From assembly GCA_045613125.1 (NCBI GenBank), contig JAZLAM010000022.1:1-64000 (forward strand): a DNA stretch of 64,000 bases, given 5' to 3'. Below are positions 1-8,022 of this stretch, piece by piece. The notes beneath the pieces are model-generated. The model did not search any database and was not told the origin of the DNA. It was given only the letters and a program-made list of their open reading frames with translations. The stretch is from JAFTYO01 sp045613125 (GTDB taxonomy: Bacteria; Pseudomonadota; Alphaproteobacteria; RF32; CAG-239). The translations under genes and the position numbers were made by a program. Position 1 is the first letter of the stretch. Each line of letters begins with the position of its first letter.

Positions 1-138
1 ATCAACAAATTCTGCACCACCAGCTTCTGCCAAAACTTTTGTAATAGCTGCTGTTAATGTTGTTTTACCGTGGTCAACGTGACCAATCGTTCCAATGTTG
101 CAGTGTGGCTTACTGCGTTCAAATTTCTCTTTTGCCAT
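1..138 (-). CDS. tuf: Elongation factor Tu (5' part, runs off the window)
   Basis: N-terminal 46 codons of EF-Tu, the GTPase that delivers aminoacyl-tRNA to the ribosomal A site. The reading frame opens MAKEKFERSKPHCNIGTIGH and contains the P-loop GHVDHGKT at residues 19-26, which is diagnostic. A GGAG ribosome-binding site lies about 11 nt upstream of the ATG. It is the last gene of a str operon read leftwards (rpsL, rpsG, fusA, tuf). The 70-bp gap from fusA holds a 10-bp hairpin. The rest of the gene lies outside the window. Confidence 0.97.
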   Translation of the reverse strand, partial: MAKEKFERSKPHCNIGTIGHVDHGKTTLTAAITKVLAEAGGAEFVD

Positions 139-171
139 TGTAAATTTACTCCAAAATAAATTATAAGTTTT

Positions 172-196
172 GAAAGGGTGGGCTGTCCACCCTTTC
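172..196 (-). promoter_or_regulatory. fusA-tuf intergenic hairpin
   Basis: A perfect 10-bp inverted repeat, GAAAGGGTGG and CCACCCTTTC, with a 5-nt loop, sits between the fusA stop and the tuf start. On the transcribed (minus) strand it is followed by AAAACTTATAAT rather than a run of T, so it is not a classical intrinsic terminator. It could be an RNA processing or stability element, or partly attenuate read-through into tuf. The TATAAT-like hexamer just after it could serve a separate tuf promoter, but I see no good -35 box. Confidence 0.5.
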
Positions 197-208
197 GGTT
201 AATTAAAA

Positions 209-2284
209 TTAAGCGTTCTTGCTTTTGATTGTTTCTGCAATATCTCTCGGTACTTCAGCATAATGATCAAATTGCATTGTAAACTGAGCACGACCTTGAG
301 ATAATGAGCGCAAGGTGTTTACATATCCGAACATGTTAGCTAATGGTACAAATGCGTCTACAACACGAGCATTACCGCGTTGATCCATACCATTAATCAT
401 ACCACGACGAGAGTTCAAATCACCAATGATATCACCCATATATTCTTCAGGGGTAACAACTTCAACCTTCATGATAGGTTCCAAAATTTTTGCATCGGCT
501 TGACGCATACCTTCTCTGAAAGCAGCTCTTGCAGCAATTTCAAAACACATAACGTTAGAGTCTACTTCATGGTATGCACCATCATAAAGATTACATTTAA
601 CACCTGTTACGGGATATCCGGCTAACACACCGGTATCCATAGCGCTTCTCAAACCTTTTTCAACACCTGGGATATATTCTTTTGGAACGTTACCGCCAAC
701 AACTGTGTTGATAAATTCAAATCCGGTATGATCTTCTGTAGGTTCAAATTTAATTTTAACCCTAGCAAATTGACCTGCACCACCTGATTGTTTTTTGTGA
801 GTATATTCAATATCGCAAGCTTTCGTAATGGTTTCACGATAAGCAACTTGTGGTTCACCAACATTTGCTTCAACTTTGAATTCACGTTTCAAACGATCAA
901 CAATAATGTCGAGGTGTAATTCGCCCATACCTTTAATGATTGTTTGTCCGCTTTCAGGATCTGAAGAAACCTTAAATGAAGGATCTTCCATAGCCAATCT
1001 TGCCAAAGCTAAGCCCATTTTCTCAACGTCAACTTTAGTTTTTGGTTCAACTGCAAGTTCAATCACAGGATCAGGGAATACCATGTTTTCCAAAACAATC
1101 GGATTTGAAGAATCGCAAAGAGTATCACCGGTAGTAGTATCTTTTAAGCCTGCTAAAGCGATAATATCACCTGCATAAGCTTCTTTCAAATCTTCACGTT
1201 TGTTAGCATGCATCAATAACATACGACCAACACGTTCTTTCTTGTCTTTAACAGAGTTATAAATGTAAGAACCTGCGTTCATAACACCTGAGTAAATACG
1301 TGTAAATGTCAAAGAACCAACGAATGGGTCATTCATAATCTTAAATGCTAAAGCAGATAAAGGTTCTGTATCGCTTGGTTTACGAACAATAACATCTTCT
1401 GTTCCAGGTTTTACACCTTCAATAGCCGGAATATCAACAGGTGAAGGTAAATAATCAATAACTGCATCTAACAATGGTTGAACACCTTTGTTTCTGAAAG
1501 CTGTTCCGCATAATACAGGAACAAAATCTTGAGATAAGGTACCTTTACGGATACATTTCTTTAATGTTTCGATTGATACTTCTTTACCTTCAAGGTAATC
1601 TTCCATAGCTTGTTCGTCTTGTTCAACAGCCATTTCTACAAGTTGATTGTGATATTCTTCAGCTTTATCTTTCAAATCAGCCGGAATATCAGTAATTTCG
1701 ATTGGAGCATCAGCAGTATTACCTGTGTAGATGATTGCTTTCATGGTTAAAAGGTCAACAATACCTTTAAAATCATCTTCTGCACCGATAGGCAATTGAA
1801 TTGCCATAGGACGAGCGCCCAAACGATCAACAATCATATCTAAACAACGATAGAAGTTTGCACCGATACGGTCCATTTTGTTACAGAAGCAAATACGTGG
1901 AACACCATATTTATCAGCTTGGCGCCAAACAGTTTCAGACTGTGGTTCAACACCGGCAACTGAGTCAAAAACAGTGATTGCACCATCAAGCACGCGGAGA
2001 GAACGCTCAACTTCAACAGTGAAGTCGACGTGTCCCGGAGTGTCAATGATGTTTACACGGTTACCTTTCCAGTAACAAGTTGTAGCAGCAGATGTAATTG
2101 TAATACCGCGTTCTTGTTCTTGCTCCATCCAGTCCATGGTTGCAGCACCATCGTGTGTTTCACCGATTTTGTGGTTTACACCTGTGTAGAACAAAATACG
2201 TTCGGTTGTAGTTGTTTTACCGGCATCGATGTGAGCCATGATACCAATATTACGATACATTTCCAATTTATGTGTGCGAGCCAT
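209..2284 (-). CDS. fusA: Elongation factor G
   Basis: 691-residue EF-G, the GTPase that drives ribosomal translocation and, with RRF, ribosome recycling. G1 P-loop AHIDAGKT is at residues 17-24, followed by switch regions, the DTPGHVDF motif near residue 82 and NKMD near 136. The EF-G-specific domains II-V follow, with VVGGNVPKEYIPGVEKG in domain IV. Length is typical of bacterial EF-G. The gene starts 18 bp after rpsG inside the str operon, so it is co-transcribed with S12, S7 and EF-Tu. The long open frames opposite it look like shadows. Confidence 0.98.
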   Translation of the reverse strand: MARTHKLEMYRNIGIMAHIDAGKTTTTERILFYTGVNHKIGETHDGAATMDWMEQEQERGITITSAATTCYWKGNRVNIIDTPGHVDFTVEVERSLRVLDGAITVFDSVAGVEPQSETVWRQADKYGVPRICFCNKMDRIGANFYRCLDMIVDRLGARPMAIQLPIGAEDDFKGIVDLLTMKAIIYTGNTADAPIEITDIPADLKDKAEEYHNQLVEMAVEQDEQAMEDYLEGKEVSIETLKKCIRKGTLSQDFVPVLCGTAFRNKGVQPLLDAVIDYLPSPVDIPAIEGVKPGTEDVIVRKPSDTEPLSALAFKIMNDPFVGSLTFTRIYSGVMNAGSYIYNSVKDKKERVGRMLLMHANKREDLKEAYAGDIIALAGLKDTTTGDTLCDSSNPIVLENMVFPDPVIELAVEPKTKVDVEKMGLALARLAMEDPSFKVSSDPESGQTIIKGMGELHLDIIVDRLKREFKVEANVGEPQVAYRETITKACDIEYTHKKQSGGAGQFARVKIKFEPTEDHTGFEFINTVVGGNVPKEYIPGVEKGLRSAMDTGVLAGYPVTGVKCNLYDGAYHEVDSNVMCFEIAARAAFREGMRQADAKILEPIMKVEVVTPEEYMGDIIGDLNSRRGMINGMDQRGNARVVDAFVPLANMFGYVNTLRSLSQGRAQFTMQFDHYAEVPRDIAETIKSKNA

Positions 2285-2302
2285 TTTGTAACTCCTTTCT
2301 GA

Positions 2303-2773
2303 TTAGAACTTATAGTGTGAGAATGCTTTGTTTGCTTCAGCCATTTTGTGAGTATCTTCACGTTTTTTAACTGCAGCACCTTTGTTTGCATAAGCATCTA
2401 ACAATTCACCGGCAATTCTGTCTGTCATTGTATTTTCAGAACGTTTTAACGCAGCTGCAATAATCCAACGAATAGACAATGCTTGACGACGGTCAGCTCT
2501 AACTTCGCAAGGAACCTGATATGTTGCACCACCCACACGACGTGAACGAACTTCAACCATAGGTTTAACATTTTCAATAGCTTCCAAGAAAACCGGTAAC
2601 GGTTCTTGTTTTGTTTTAGAAGCGATAACATCAAAAGCTGAATATACAATTTTTTCTGCAACAGCTTTTTTACCGTCTTCCATTATATTATTAATAAATT
2701 TAGCTACTACCTTATCATGATATTTTGCATCAGGTAGTACAATTCTTTTTACAGCACTATGACGACGTGACAT
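2303..2773 (-). CDS. rpsG: 30S ribosomal protein S7
   Basis: 156-residue S7, the primary 16S rRNA-binding protein that nucleates assembly of the 30S head and lines the E site. It starts MSRRHSAVKR and carries the conserved S7 core (KFINNIMEDGKK, VEVRSRRVGGATYQVP, RWIIAAALKR). Length matches the family. It lies 11 bp downstream of rpsL and 18 bp upstream of fusA. In E. coli S7 represses its own operon through the S12-S7 spacer; this spacer is too short for a comparable structure, so that control is unlikely in the same form here. Confidence 0.98.
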   Translation of the reverse strand: MSRRHSAVKRIVLPDAKYHDKVVAKFINNIMEDGKKAVAEKIVYSAFDVIASKTKQEPLPVFLEAIENVKPMVEVRSRRVGGATYQVPCEVRADRRQALSIRWIIAAALKRSENTMTDRIAGELLDAYANKGAAVKKREDTHKMAEANKAFSHYKF

Positions 2774-2784
2774 CTGATATTCTC

Positions 2785-3156
2785 CTATTTAGGTCTCTTA
2801 GCGCCGTATAAAGAACGACGTTGACGACGTTTTGACACACCTTGAGTATCCAAGGTACCGCGAATAATATGATAGCGAACACCAGGTAAGTCTTTCACAC
2901 GGCCTCCTCTAATCAGCACCACTGAGTGTTCCTGAAGATTATGACCTTCAGCAGGGATGTAGCTGATTACTTCAAAGCCGTTAGTTAGACGTACACGAGC
3001 CACTTTACGCAAAGCCGAGTTAGGCTTTTTAGGGGTTGTTGTATAAACCCTTGTACAAACACCGCGTTTTTGTGGACAAGCTTTCAAAGCCGGAACTTTG
3101 TTTCTCTTCACTTTTGGTGTTCGTGAGTTACGAATTAACTGATTAATTGTAGGCAT
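2785..3156 (-). CDS. rpsL: 30S ribosomal protein S12
   Basis: 123-residue S12, a decoding-centre protein that contacts tRNA and mRNA in the A site. The start chosen is the ATG opening MPTINQLIRN, the universal S12 N-terminus, with AAGGAAA about 6 nt upstream; an in-frame ATG 33 nt further up would add an unconserved 11 residues. The streptomycin-related loops TTPKKPNSALRKVARV and RGGRVKDLPGVRYH are intact with lysine at the usual sites, as in streptomycin-sensitive S12. First gene of the str operon, with a promoter and hairpin leader just upstream. Confidence 0.97.
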   Translation of the reverse strand: MPTINQLIRNSRTPKVKRNKVPALKACPQKRGVCTRVYTTTPKKPNSALRKVARVRLTNGFEVISYIPAEGHNLQEHSVVLIRGGRVKDLPGVRYHIIRGTLDTQGVSKRRQRRSLYGAKRPK

Positions 3157-3199
3157 CACAAATTTCCTTAAAAGTTTAAAATTTAACACAAAATACCCG

Positions 3200-3223
3200 C
3201 TTTAGAGAGACTTCTCCCTAAAG
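3200..3223 (-). promoter_or_regulatory. str operon 5' leader hairpin
   Basis: A 24-nt inverted repeat, CTTTAG-GGAGA and TCTCT-CTAAAG with one G-U pair and a 2-nt loop, lies about 12-35 nt downstream of the predicted -10 box, hence inside the 5' leader of the rpsL transcript. It ends 43 nt before the rpsL ATG. It could be a stability element, an attenuator or a binding site; nothing in the sequence identifies the ligand. Confidence 0.5.
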
Positions 3224-3234
3224 CAAGTGTGCGC

Positions 3235-3263
3235 ATACTAGCTTTATTGTTTTGTTATGTCAA
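3235..3263 (-). promoter_or_regulatory. Promoter of the str operon
   Basis: On the minus strand TTGACA is followed after exactly 17 nt by TAGTAT. This is a near-consensus housekeeping-sigma promoter, placed about 80 nt upstream of rpsL, with no competing gene between. Confidence 0.75.
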
Positions 3264-3326
3264 GCTTTTTTATTTATGTATTGTATAATTTACAATTAAA
3301 TTTTAGGTTTAATTTGCTTACACTTA

Positions 3327-4223
3327 TTAATTTACACACAAAATTAGCGTAATTACAGCAACCGTAATTAAAATCATGGCTTTTCGGTTTGGCCTAGGAT
3401 ATGGAATATGCCTGATATATTTGTTGTAAATATGGTTTGCCGCGGCAACCCAAATCGGATATAAATTCAAAATCGCCATTGTATACGCAGGATTCTCCAC
3501 AAAGTGTAAGCTACAGTTTTTGAATGTATATGTCGATAACATCAAAACAATGATTGGAACACCGACACAAAGCATATTGCGAGGATTTATCACTTCTTCC
3601 ATCTTATTTCCGTTTTTAAAGAATATAACAGCATTGATGCCACCGGCAACAACAGAAGTAATTAAAGAGTAGTAAAATATAGAATTAATAAGCATATTTG
3701 TTTCAACACTCATCAATATTTTACATTGAATATCAATAATTGCAATACTTAGCATAGCAGGTAAAAGATATAAAAACGCCTTACTTGAAACTCTGTTTTG
3801 TTTTAAAATAAATACGGAAAAAGCCAAACATAAAAGGGCAAAAATTATCAATGTCATTCTATAAGGATTTTCCATTAGGCCGGTCAACAATTGTGGCATG
3901 AATATAAACCATGCAAAAAATTCCAGCACAATGGATAAAGGTTGTAACATTGCCGCATTTTCTGCTCCAAAAACTTTAGCAGCATTGATCACTCTATTAT
4001 CTAAAAAGGCAATAAGGAGACCGTTTCCGATACATAAGTAGTAAAAATTTATTCCGCTAGGAGGTGTGATAAAAAAGACAAAAGGAAGCAAACATATGGC
4101 TGTACCTATACCGCGATATATCATAACCAAAGAGCCCTTAAGACGAAATACCTGATTAGAAAAAACAAACATTGCTGTTGTCATTCCGGCAAAAAAAGCA
4201 AACACCCACCATAAATTTTGCAT
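3327..4223 (-). CDS. EamA/DMT-like multi-spanning membrane transporter
   Basis: 298-residue protein made almost entirely of hydrophobic segments, about ten by eye, with two similar halves as in drug/metabolite transporters of the EamA superfamily. The N-terminus (QNLWWVFAFFAGMTTA) has no cleavable signal, and the C-terminus ends shortly after a last helix (MILITVAVITLILCV). An AGGAGT ribosome-binding site precedes the ATG by about 7 nt. It is monocistronic, between the str promoter region and the divergent peptidase gene. The substrate cannot be read from sequence. The fold call is moderately sure; the family is assigned from helix pattern rather than a unique motif. Confidence 0.65.
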   Translation of the reverse strand: MQNLWWVFAFFAGMTTAMFVFSNQVFRLKGSLVMIYRGIGTAICLLPFVFFITPPSGINFYYLCIGNGLLIAFLDNRVINAAKVFGAENAAMLQPLSIVLEFFAWFIFMPQLLTGLMENPYRMTLIIFALLCLAFSVFILKQNRVSSKAFLYLLPAMLSIAIIDIQCKILMSVETNMLINSIFYYSLITSVVAGGINAVIFFKNGNKMEEVINPRNMLCVGVPIIVLMLSTYTFKNCSLHFVENPAYTMAILNLYPIWVAAANHIYNKYIRHIPYPRPNRKAMILITVAVITLILCVN

Positions 4224-4442
4224 AATACACTCCTAAAATTTTTTAGATACACAAAAATGCTATCTTTAATAGAGGTGTTTGTAAATATGATTTTATATTT
4301 TACTAACTTATTTTCAACATAATAAAAAATTATATTAGCTGTTTTGACAAAACTAAACGCTTGTTTATTTTAATTAAATTCTTGTCTGGTAATAAATCAA
4401 AATAAAAAATTGCCAAAATATGATTTTTGTATACAATTTGTC

Positions 4443-4471
4443 TTGACTTTATTTTATTAAAATATTATTAT
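4443..4471 (+). promoter_or_regulatory. Promoter of the M3 peptidase gene
   Basis: TTGACT, a 17-nt spacer, then TATTAT, ending 46 nt before the ATG at 4518. It lies in the 294-bp divergent gap between the transporter and the peptidase; the rest of that gap is very AT-rich, and I see nothing else in it. Confidence 0.6.
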
Positions 4472-4517
4472 CAGAACAGCAAAAAGAATTTATGTTTAAC
4501 TATTAATCCATATAATT

Positions 4518-6329
4518 ATGAGTAAGAAAAAGACTAAAGACAATCCGGTAAACAGTTTACCTGGTTGGGATTTGTCAGTTGCTTTTTACAGCAGTTTGGA
4601 AGATACCCAGATTGGTGCAGATCTTAAGCAATTGAAATCGATTTCGAAAGAATTGGCTCTTTATCGTGGCGAGATTGAAGGATTGGAACCTTTTGAGCTC
4701 AGCATTATGCTGGCAAAGTATGAAACAGTCATTACTCTCAGTCGTAAACTTCACTATTTTGCGCACATGTATTCAGACACGCACAAAACAGATGAAGCTG
4801 TTTCACGTTTCAAATCGTCGATTGGCGAGGAAATCTCCAATGCAACCGAGCATCTTAGCTTTGTTCACTTTGAGTTGAACGGACTGCCTTTTTACAAAAA
4901 AGAAGAGTTCATCAATCATCCGAAGTTGTATCGTTGGATGCCTTGGCTGAAGAGTTTGTTCCAAGGTTATTGGTCACTCAGCGAAACTGCCGCGTTTATC
5001 ATCAACAAAAAGTCACTTGTATCATCTTCATGGGATCGTCTCTATGATGAAACTTGCGCTAAACTAAAGTTCCATTTGAAAGGCAAAACTTTCAATGAAG
5101 CTGAAATCGGTGAGAAGGTTGGTGATAAGTCTGCACAAGTTCGTCAAGCCGCAACTACCGAGATGAATCGTGTTTACAAAGAAAACGCACACATCATTGC
5201 GATGTGTTATAACATGATTTTGAAGGACAAGAGCGTCGATGACGAGTTGTATAGCATGAGCGAACCTGTGAGTAGCAGTTTGTATAGCAATGGTATCAGC
5301 AAGAAAGATTTGATGACAATGGTCAATGCCGTTGCAGATTCCTACATCCCAATTCCGAATCGTTTTTACAAATTGATGGCAAAAATGATGAAGGTAGATT
5401 GCATCAGTTATGCTGATCGCAACTACAATCCGGTTGAGATTAAGGAAAAGAAAGTTACTTGGCAAGAGTGTGCACAATCTGTGATTGATGCATATGCAGA
5501 GTTTTCTTATGAGTATGCCGCACGCGCTGCGGTAATTATTAATTCCGGCATCATTGATGTACCTCCTCGCGAAGGAAAGACCAGTGGAGCATATTGTATG
5601 AGGGGAGAATATCCTTATATGTTGCTCAACTTTAGCGGAAATGCAAATTATGCAAGGACAGTTGCTCATGAATGTGGTCATGCTGTGCATCACACATTGT
5701 CTGCAAAGGTTGGTGTCTTGAACGATACAACACCTACAGCTCTTGCTGAAGTTGCTTCCGAGTTTGCCGAATATTTGTTGTTCAAGCAACAAATGGTAAA
5801 AGCCGAAACCAATCGTGAGAAGTTAGCGCTGTTGATTGATCGCGTTCAAGACATGATCAACTCTATCCACCGTCAGGTGGCTTTCTACAAATTCGAAGAG
5901 TTTACTCATCGCGAGCGTAAGAAAGGAGAGCTTTCTACAGAAAGATTGAACCAAATTTGGCGTGAACAAACTTCCCGTTACTTTGGTTTTGATATCGGTA
6001 AAGAGGTAGATCATATGTGGATGGGGATTTCCCATATTTTCAACATGCCATATTATGTGTATTCATACGCTTTTGCGGGTTTGGTTGTTAACAACCTTAT
6101 CAAGGCTTATGAAAATTGGGATGAAAACCACGAAGGACAACTTCAAGAAAGCTTTGAAGATTTGTATCTTAACATGCTCTCATGTACAGGCATTGAGGAT
6201 TACAAGAGCTTACTTGAGCCTTTTGATATCGATGCAGATGATCCTGAATTTTGGCACAAAGGTCTTTCTCTCATCACAGAGTATATTGATGAGATTGAAA
6301 AGCTGGCCAAAGCTGAAGGTCTGTTGTAA
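4518..6329 (+). CDS. pepF: M3-family oligoendopeptidase (PepF type)
   Basis: 603-residue cytoplasmic zinc metallopeptidase that cleaves short peptides, part of intracellular peptide turnover. The active-site signature HECGHAVHH is near residue 384, with the third zinc ligand in EVASEFAEYLL some 25 residues on; the C-terminal MPYYVYSYAFAGL is typical of M3B enzymes. Length fits PepF (about 600). No Shine-Dalgarno sequence is visible before the ATG, and the codon choice (many CGT, CTC and GGC codons) is richer in G and C than its neighbours, which may mean high expression or a different origin. A strong terminator follows immediately. Confidence 0.9.
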   Translation: MSKKKTKDNPVNSLPGWDLSVAFYSSLEDTQIGADLKQLKSISKELALYRGEIEGLEPFELSIMLAKYETVITLSRKLHYFAHMYSDTHKTDEAVSRFKSSIGEEISNATEHLSFVHFELNGLPFYKKEEFINHPKLYRWMPWLKSLFQGYWSLSETAAFIINKKSLVSSSWDRLYDETCAKLKFHLKGKTFNEAEIGEKVGDKSAQVRQAATTEMNRVYKENAHIIAMCYNMILKDKSVDDELYSMSEPVSSSLYSNGISKKDLMTMVNAVADSYIPIPNRFYKLMAKMMKVDCISYADRNYNPVEIKEKKVTWQECAQSVIDAYAEFSYEYAARAAVIINSGIIDVPPREGKTSGAYCMRGEYPYMLLNFSGNANYARTVAHECGHAVHHTLSAKVGVLNDTTPTALAEVASEFAEYLLFKQQMVKAETNREKLALLIDRVQDMINSIHRQVAFYKFEEFTHRERKKGELSTERLNQIWREQTSRYFGFDIGKEVDHMWMGISHIFNMPYYVYSYAFAGLVVNNLIKAYENWDENHEGQLQESFEDLYLNMLSCTGIEDYKSLLEPFDIDADDPEFWHKGLSLITEYIDEIEKLAKAEGLL

Positions 6330-6346
6330 AAAACTGAGATCTATTT

Positions 6347-6375
6347 AAAAAAGCGGGGTAAACCCCGCTTTTTTT
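6347..6375 (+). terminator. Intrinsic terminator after the peptidase gene
   Basis: AAGCGGGGT / ACCCCGCTT stem with a 2-nt loop, followed by TTTTT. Palindromic with A-tract on the other side, so it may also stop leftward transcripts. Confidence 0.9.
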
Positions 6376-6409
6376 GTATATTTATATCTTACAGGCGAAT
6401 AAAAAACAC

Positions 6410-6692
6410 TTATCTTTCAACACCAACAAACTTTTGAAGCTTCATATCAACAGGATGAGTCGCTTCCATAAAATCAACAATTGCAGAATCATTAACAGAA
6501 GAATGAACATCTTCCGTTAGTGTAATGTTTTTATTTATATCATTATTTTTTTACTGTGTTTTCTTGAGCATTTACGGGTGTCATAGAAAGTGTTGTAGCA
6601 GTTGCGGCAACACCTATTGCTATTCCTCGTAATTTGTTTATCGCTTCAATTTTTGTTTTATTAGACCAAATATGTTCCTTTTTAATACACAA
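6410..6692 (-). pseudogene. Small secreted protein gene broken by a frameshift
   Basis: Two frames on the minus strand join into one plausible small protein. The first gives an N-terminal basic segment, a hydrophobic stretch (GIAIGVAATATTLSMTP) and a signal-peptidase-like VNAQEN, then stops. The second continues NITLTEDVHSSVNDSA to VGVER and stops at 6410. The frames meet at a run of seven A (plus-strand T run 6546-6552); removing one base gives a continuous frame through NNDINKN. The start is unclear: a TTG at 6692 is the first in-frame candidate after a stop. Either a decayed gene, a phase-variable tract or an assembly error. Function unknown. Confidence 0.5.
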
Positions 6693-6809
6693 TATATAAA
6701 GTCATTATATATATTTTAAGAATATCTGTCAATGGCATAAAAAAGTAGATGATTGAAAAAATAAATATGTGATATATCTTAAAACAGTAATTCTAACAGA
6801 GGAAACAAT

Positions 6810-7370
6810 ATGAAAATACTGTATATTAATGCTTGTGTAAGAGAAAATTCCAGAACCAAAAAATTGGCAGATTATTTAATTACAAAGCTTGGTCAAGATA
6901 TAAAAGAAATAGATTTAGATAAAACAGATATTATACCTATACATAAAAACTTTTTGCAAAAAAGGTTTGAATTTATATCTCAGAAAAATTTTGACGATGA
7001 AATTTTTTCATATGCTAAAGATTTTATTTCAGCTGAGATTATCGTTATAGCAGCACCATATTGGGATTTTTCTTTTCCTTCGCTCTTAAAAGTGTTCTTT
7101 GAGCATATTAATATTTCGAAATTGGTATTTGATTATTCCGATGAAGGAAAGCTAATTTCATTATGTAAAGCAAAGAAGCTTTATTATGTTACGTCAAAAG
7201 GAGGCTATGGACCTGACGATTTTGGTTTCGGATATGTGAAAGCATTGTGTAATACACTGTATGGTATAAATGATGTTGTATTAATCAAAGCTGAAGGTTT
7301 AGACGTACACGGGAACAACATTTCCGAAATTTTAGCTAAGACAAAAGAAAATATTGATAAATTGTTTTAA
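6810..7370 (+). CDS. Flavodoxin-fold NAD(P)H oxidoreductase-like protein
   Basis: 186-residue protein of the NAD(P)H dehydrogenase (quinone)/flavodoxin-like fold family, cytoplasmic FMN enzymes that reduce quinones, azo compounds or similar acceptors. It opens MKILYINACVRENSRT, matching the beta1-phosphate-binding loop of the family, and has IVIAAPYWDFSFPSLLKVF, the conserved (A/S)P-x-W-x-F-x-x-P segment used for flavin binding. The C-terminal YVTSKGGYG block also fits. The ATG has a GAGGAAA site upstream. It converges on the Nudix gene and the two share a bidirectional terminator. The substrate is not predictable. Confidence 0.75.
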   Translation: MKILYINACVRENSRTKKLADYLITKLGQDIKEIDLDKTDIIPIHKNFLQKRFEFISQKNFDDEIFSYAKDFISAEIIVIAAPYWDFSFPSLLKVFFEHINISKLVFDYSDEGKLISLCKAKKLYYVTSKGGYGPDDFGFGYVKALCNTLYGINDVVLIKAEGLDVHGNNISEILAKTKENIDKLF

Positions 7371-7373
7371 TTA

Positions 7374-7402
7374 AAAAAGAAGGCATTAAAGCCTTCTTTT
7401 TA
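7374..7402. terminator. Shared bidirectional terminator
   Basis: AAAGAAGGC-attaaa-GCCTTCTTT hairpin with A and T tracts on its sides, between convergent genes; its right edge overlaps the stop codon of the Nudix gene. Confidence 0.85.
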
Positions 7403-7885
7403 GTTTTTCAAACTTTTTTGTATGCTTAATATTTGTTTTTTATATTTCATCAATGCATCAATATTTTTAGGTGTCCAATTTATGGAAGTATCATTCAAAT
7501 CAACCCATCTGAGCTCTTTTTGTTTCAAAGGTTCAACAATTTTTAATAATGATATATCAGTTGGTGCACACGCAAACCAATGCAGTTTGTATTTATTATT
7601 ACGAATTGTACCTAATTTTTTGATTATATCTATATTAAGGTTGGTCTCCTCTTTAATCTCACGATGAATTGCTGCATTTAAGGTTTCTCCTGGCTCAACT
7701 TTTCCCCCTGGAGCTACATATTGTGTATCATCGGTGTTAATTAAATCATTTTTTTGAGCAGTTTGCGCCAATATTTTATCCTGATAGATGATAACAGCAC
7801 ATACAACGTCTTGATTATTTCCTTTAAGTCGATTGATTATTTCCCAATAAATAAAATCTTTGATCCGCAAAACAAAATTTTTCAT
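7400..7885 (-). CDS. Nudix hydrolase
   Basis: 161-residue Nudix-superfamily protein, hydrolysing a nucleoside diphosphate linked to another moiety. The Nudix box spans residues 61-83: G61-x5-E67-x7-R75-E76-x2-E79-E80. The usual glycine after EE is Asn82 here. The preceding VAPGGKVEPGE is typical of MutT/NTP pyrophosphohydrolase-like members. The first 25 residues form an amphipathic, basic extension before the beta-strand VVCAVIIYQDK. Monocistronic. Substrate could be an oxidised nucleotide or a nucleotide sugar; the sequence does not decide. Confidence 0.85.
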   Translation of the reverse strand: MKNFVLRIKDFIYWEIINRLKGNNQDVVCAVIIYQDKILAQTAQKNDLINTDDTQYVAPGGKVEPGETLNAAIHREIKEETNLNIDIIKKLGTIRNNKYKLHWFACAPTDISLLKIVEPLKQKELRWVDLNDTSINWTPKNIDALMKYKKQILSIQKSLKN

Positions 7886-8022
7886 TACTTATTCTCCTTA
7901 ATATATAGAATAATTCATATATGAGGTTATATATTAAGAATAGCCTAAAGTCAAACATTAATAAATTGAATTTTAATTGAGCTTATTATGATAAAAACAT
8001 CATCTTAGTACAACTTATACTA

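Noticed and set aside
172..196. fusA-tuf hairpin as terminator
   Set aside because: It lacks a T-run on the transcribed side, and EF-Tu must be expressed.
5064..5792. Long antisense frame (242 codons) opposite the M3 peptidase
   Set aside because: Cys/His-rich shadow of a well-supported gene.
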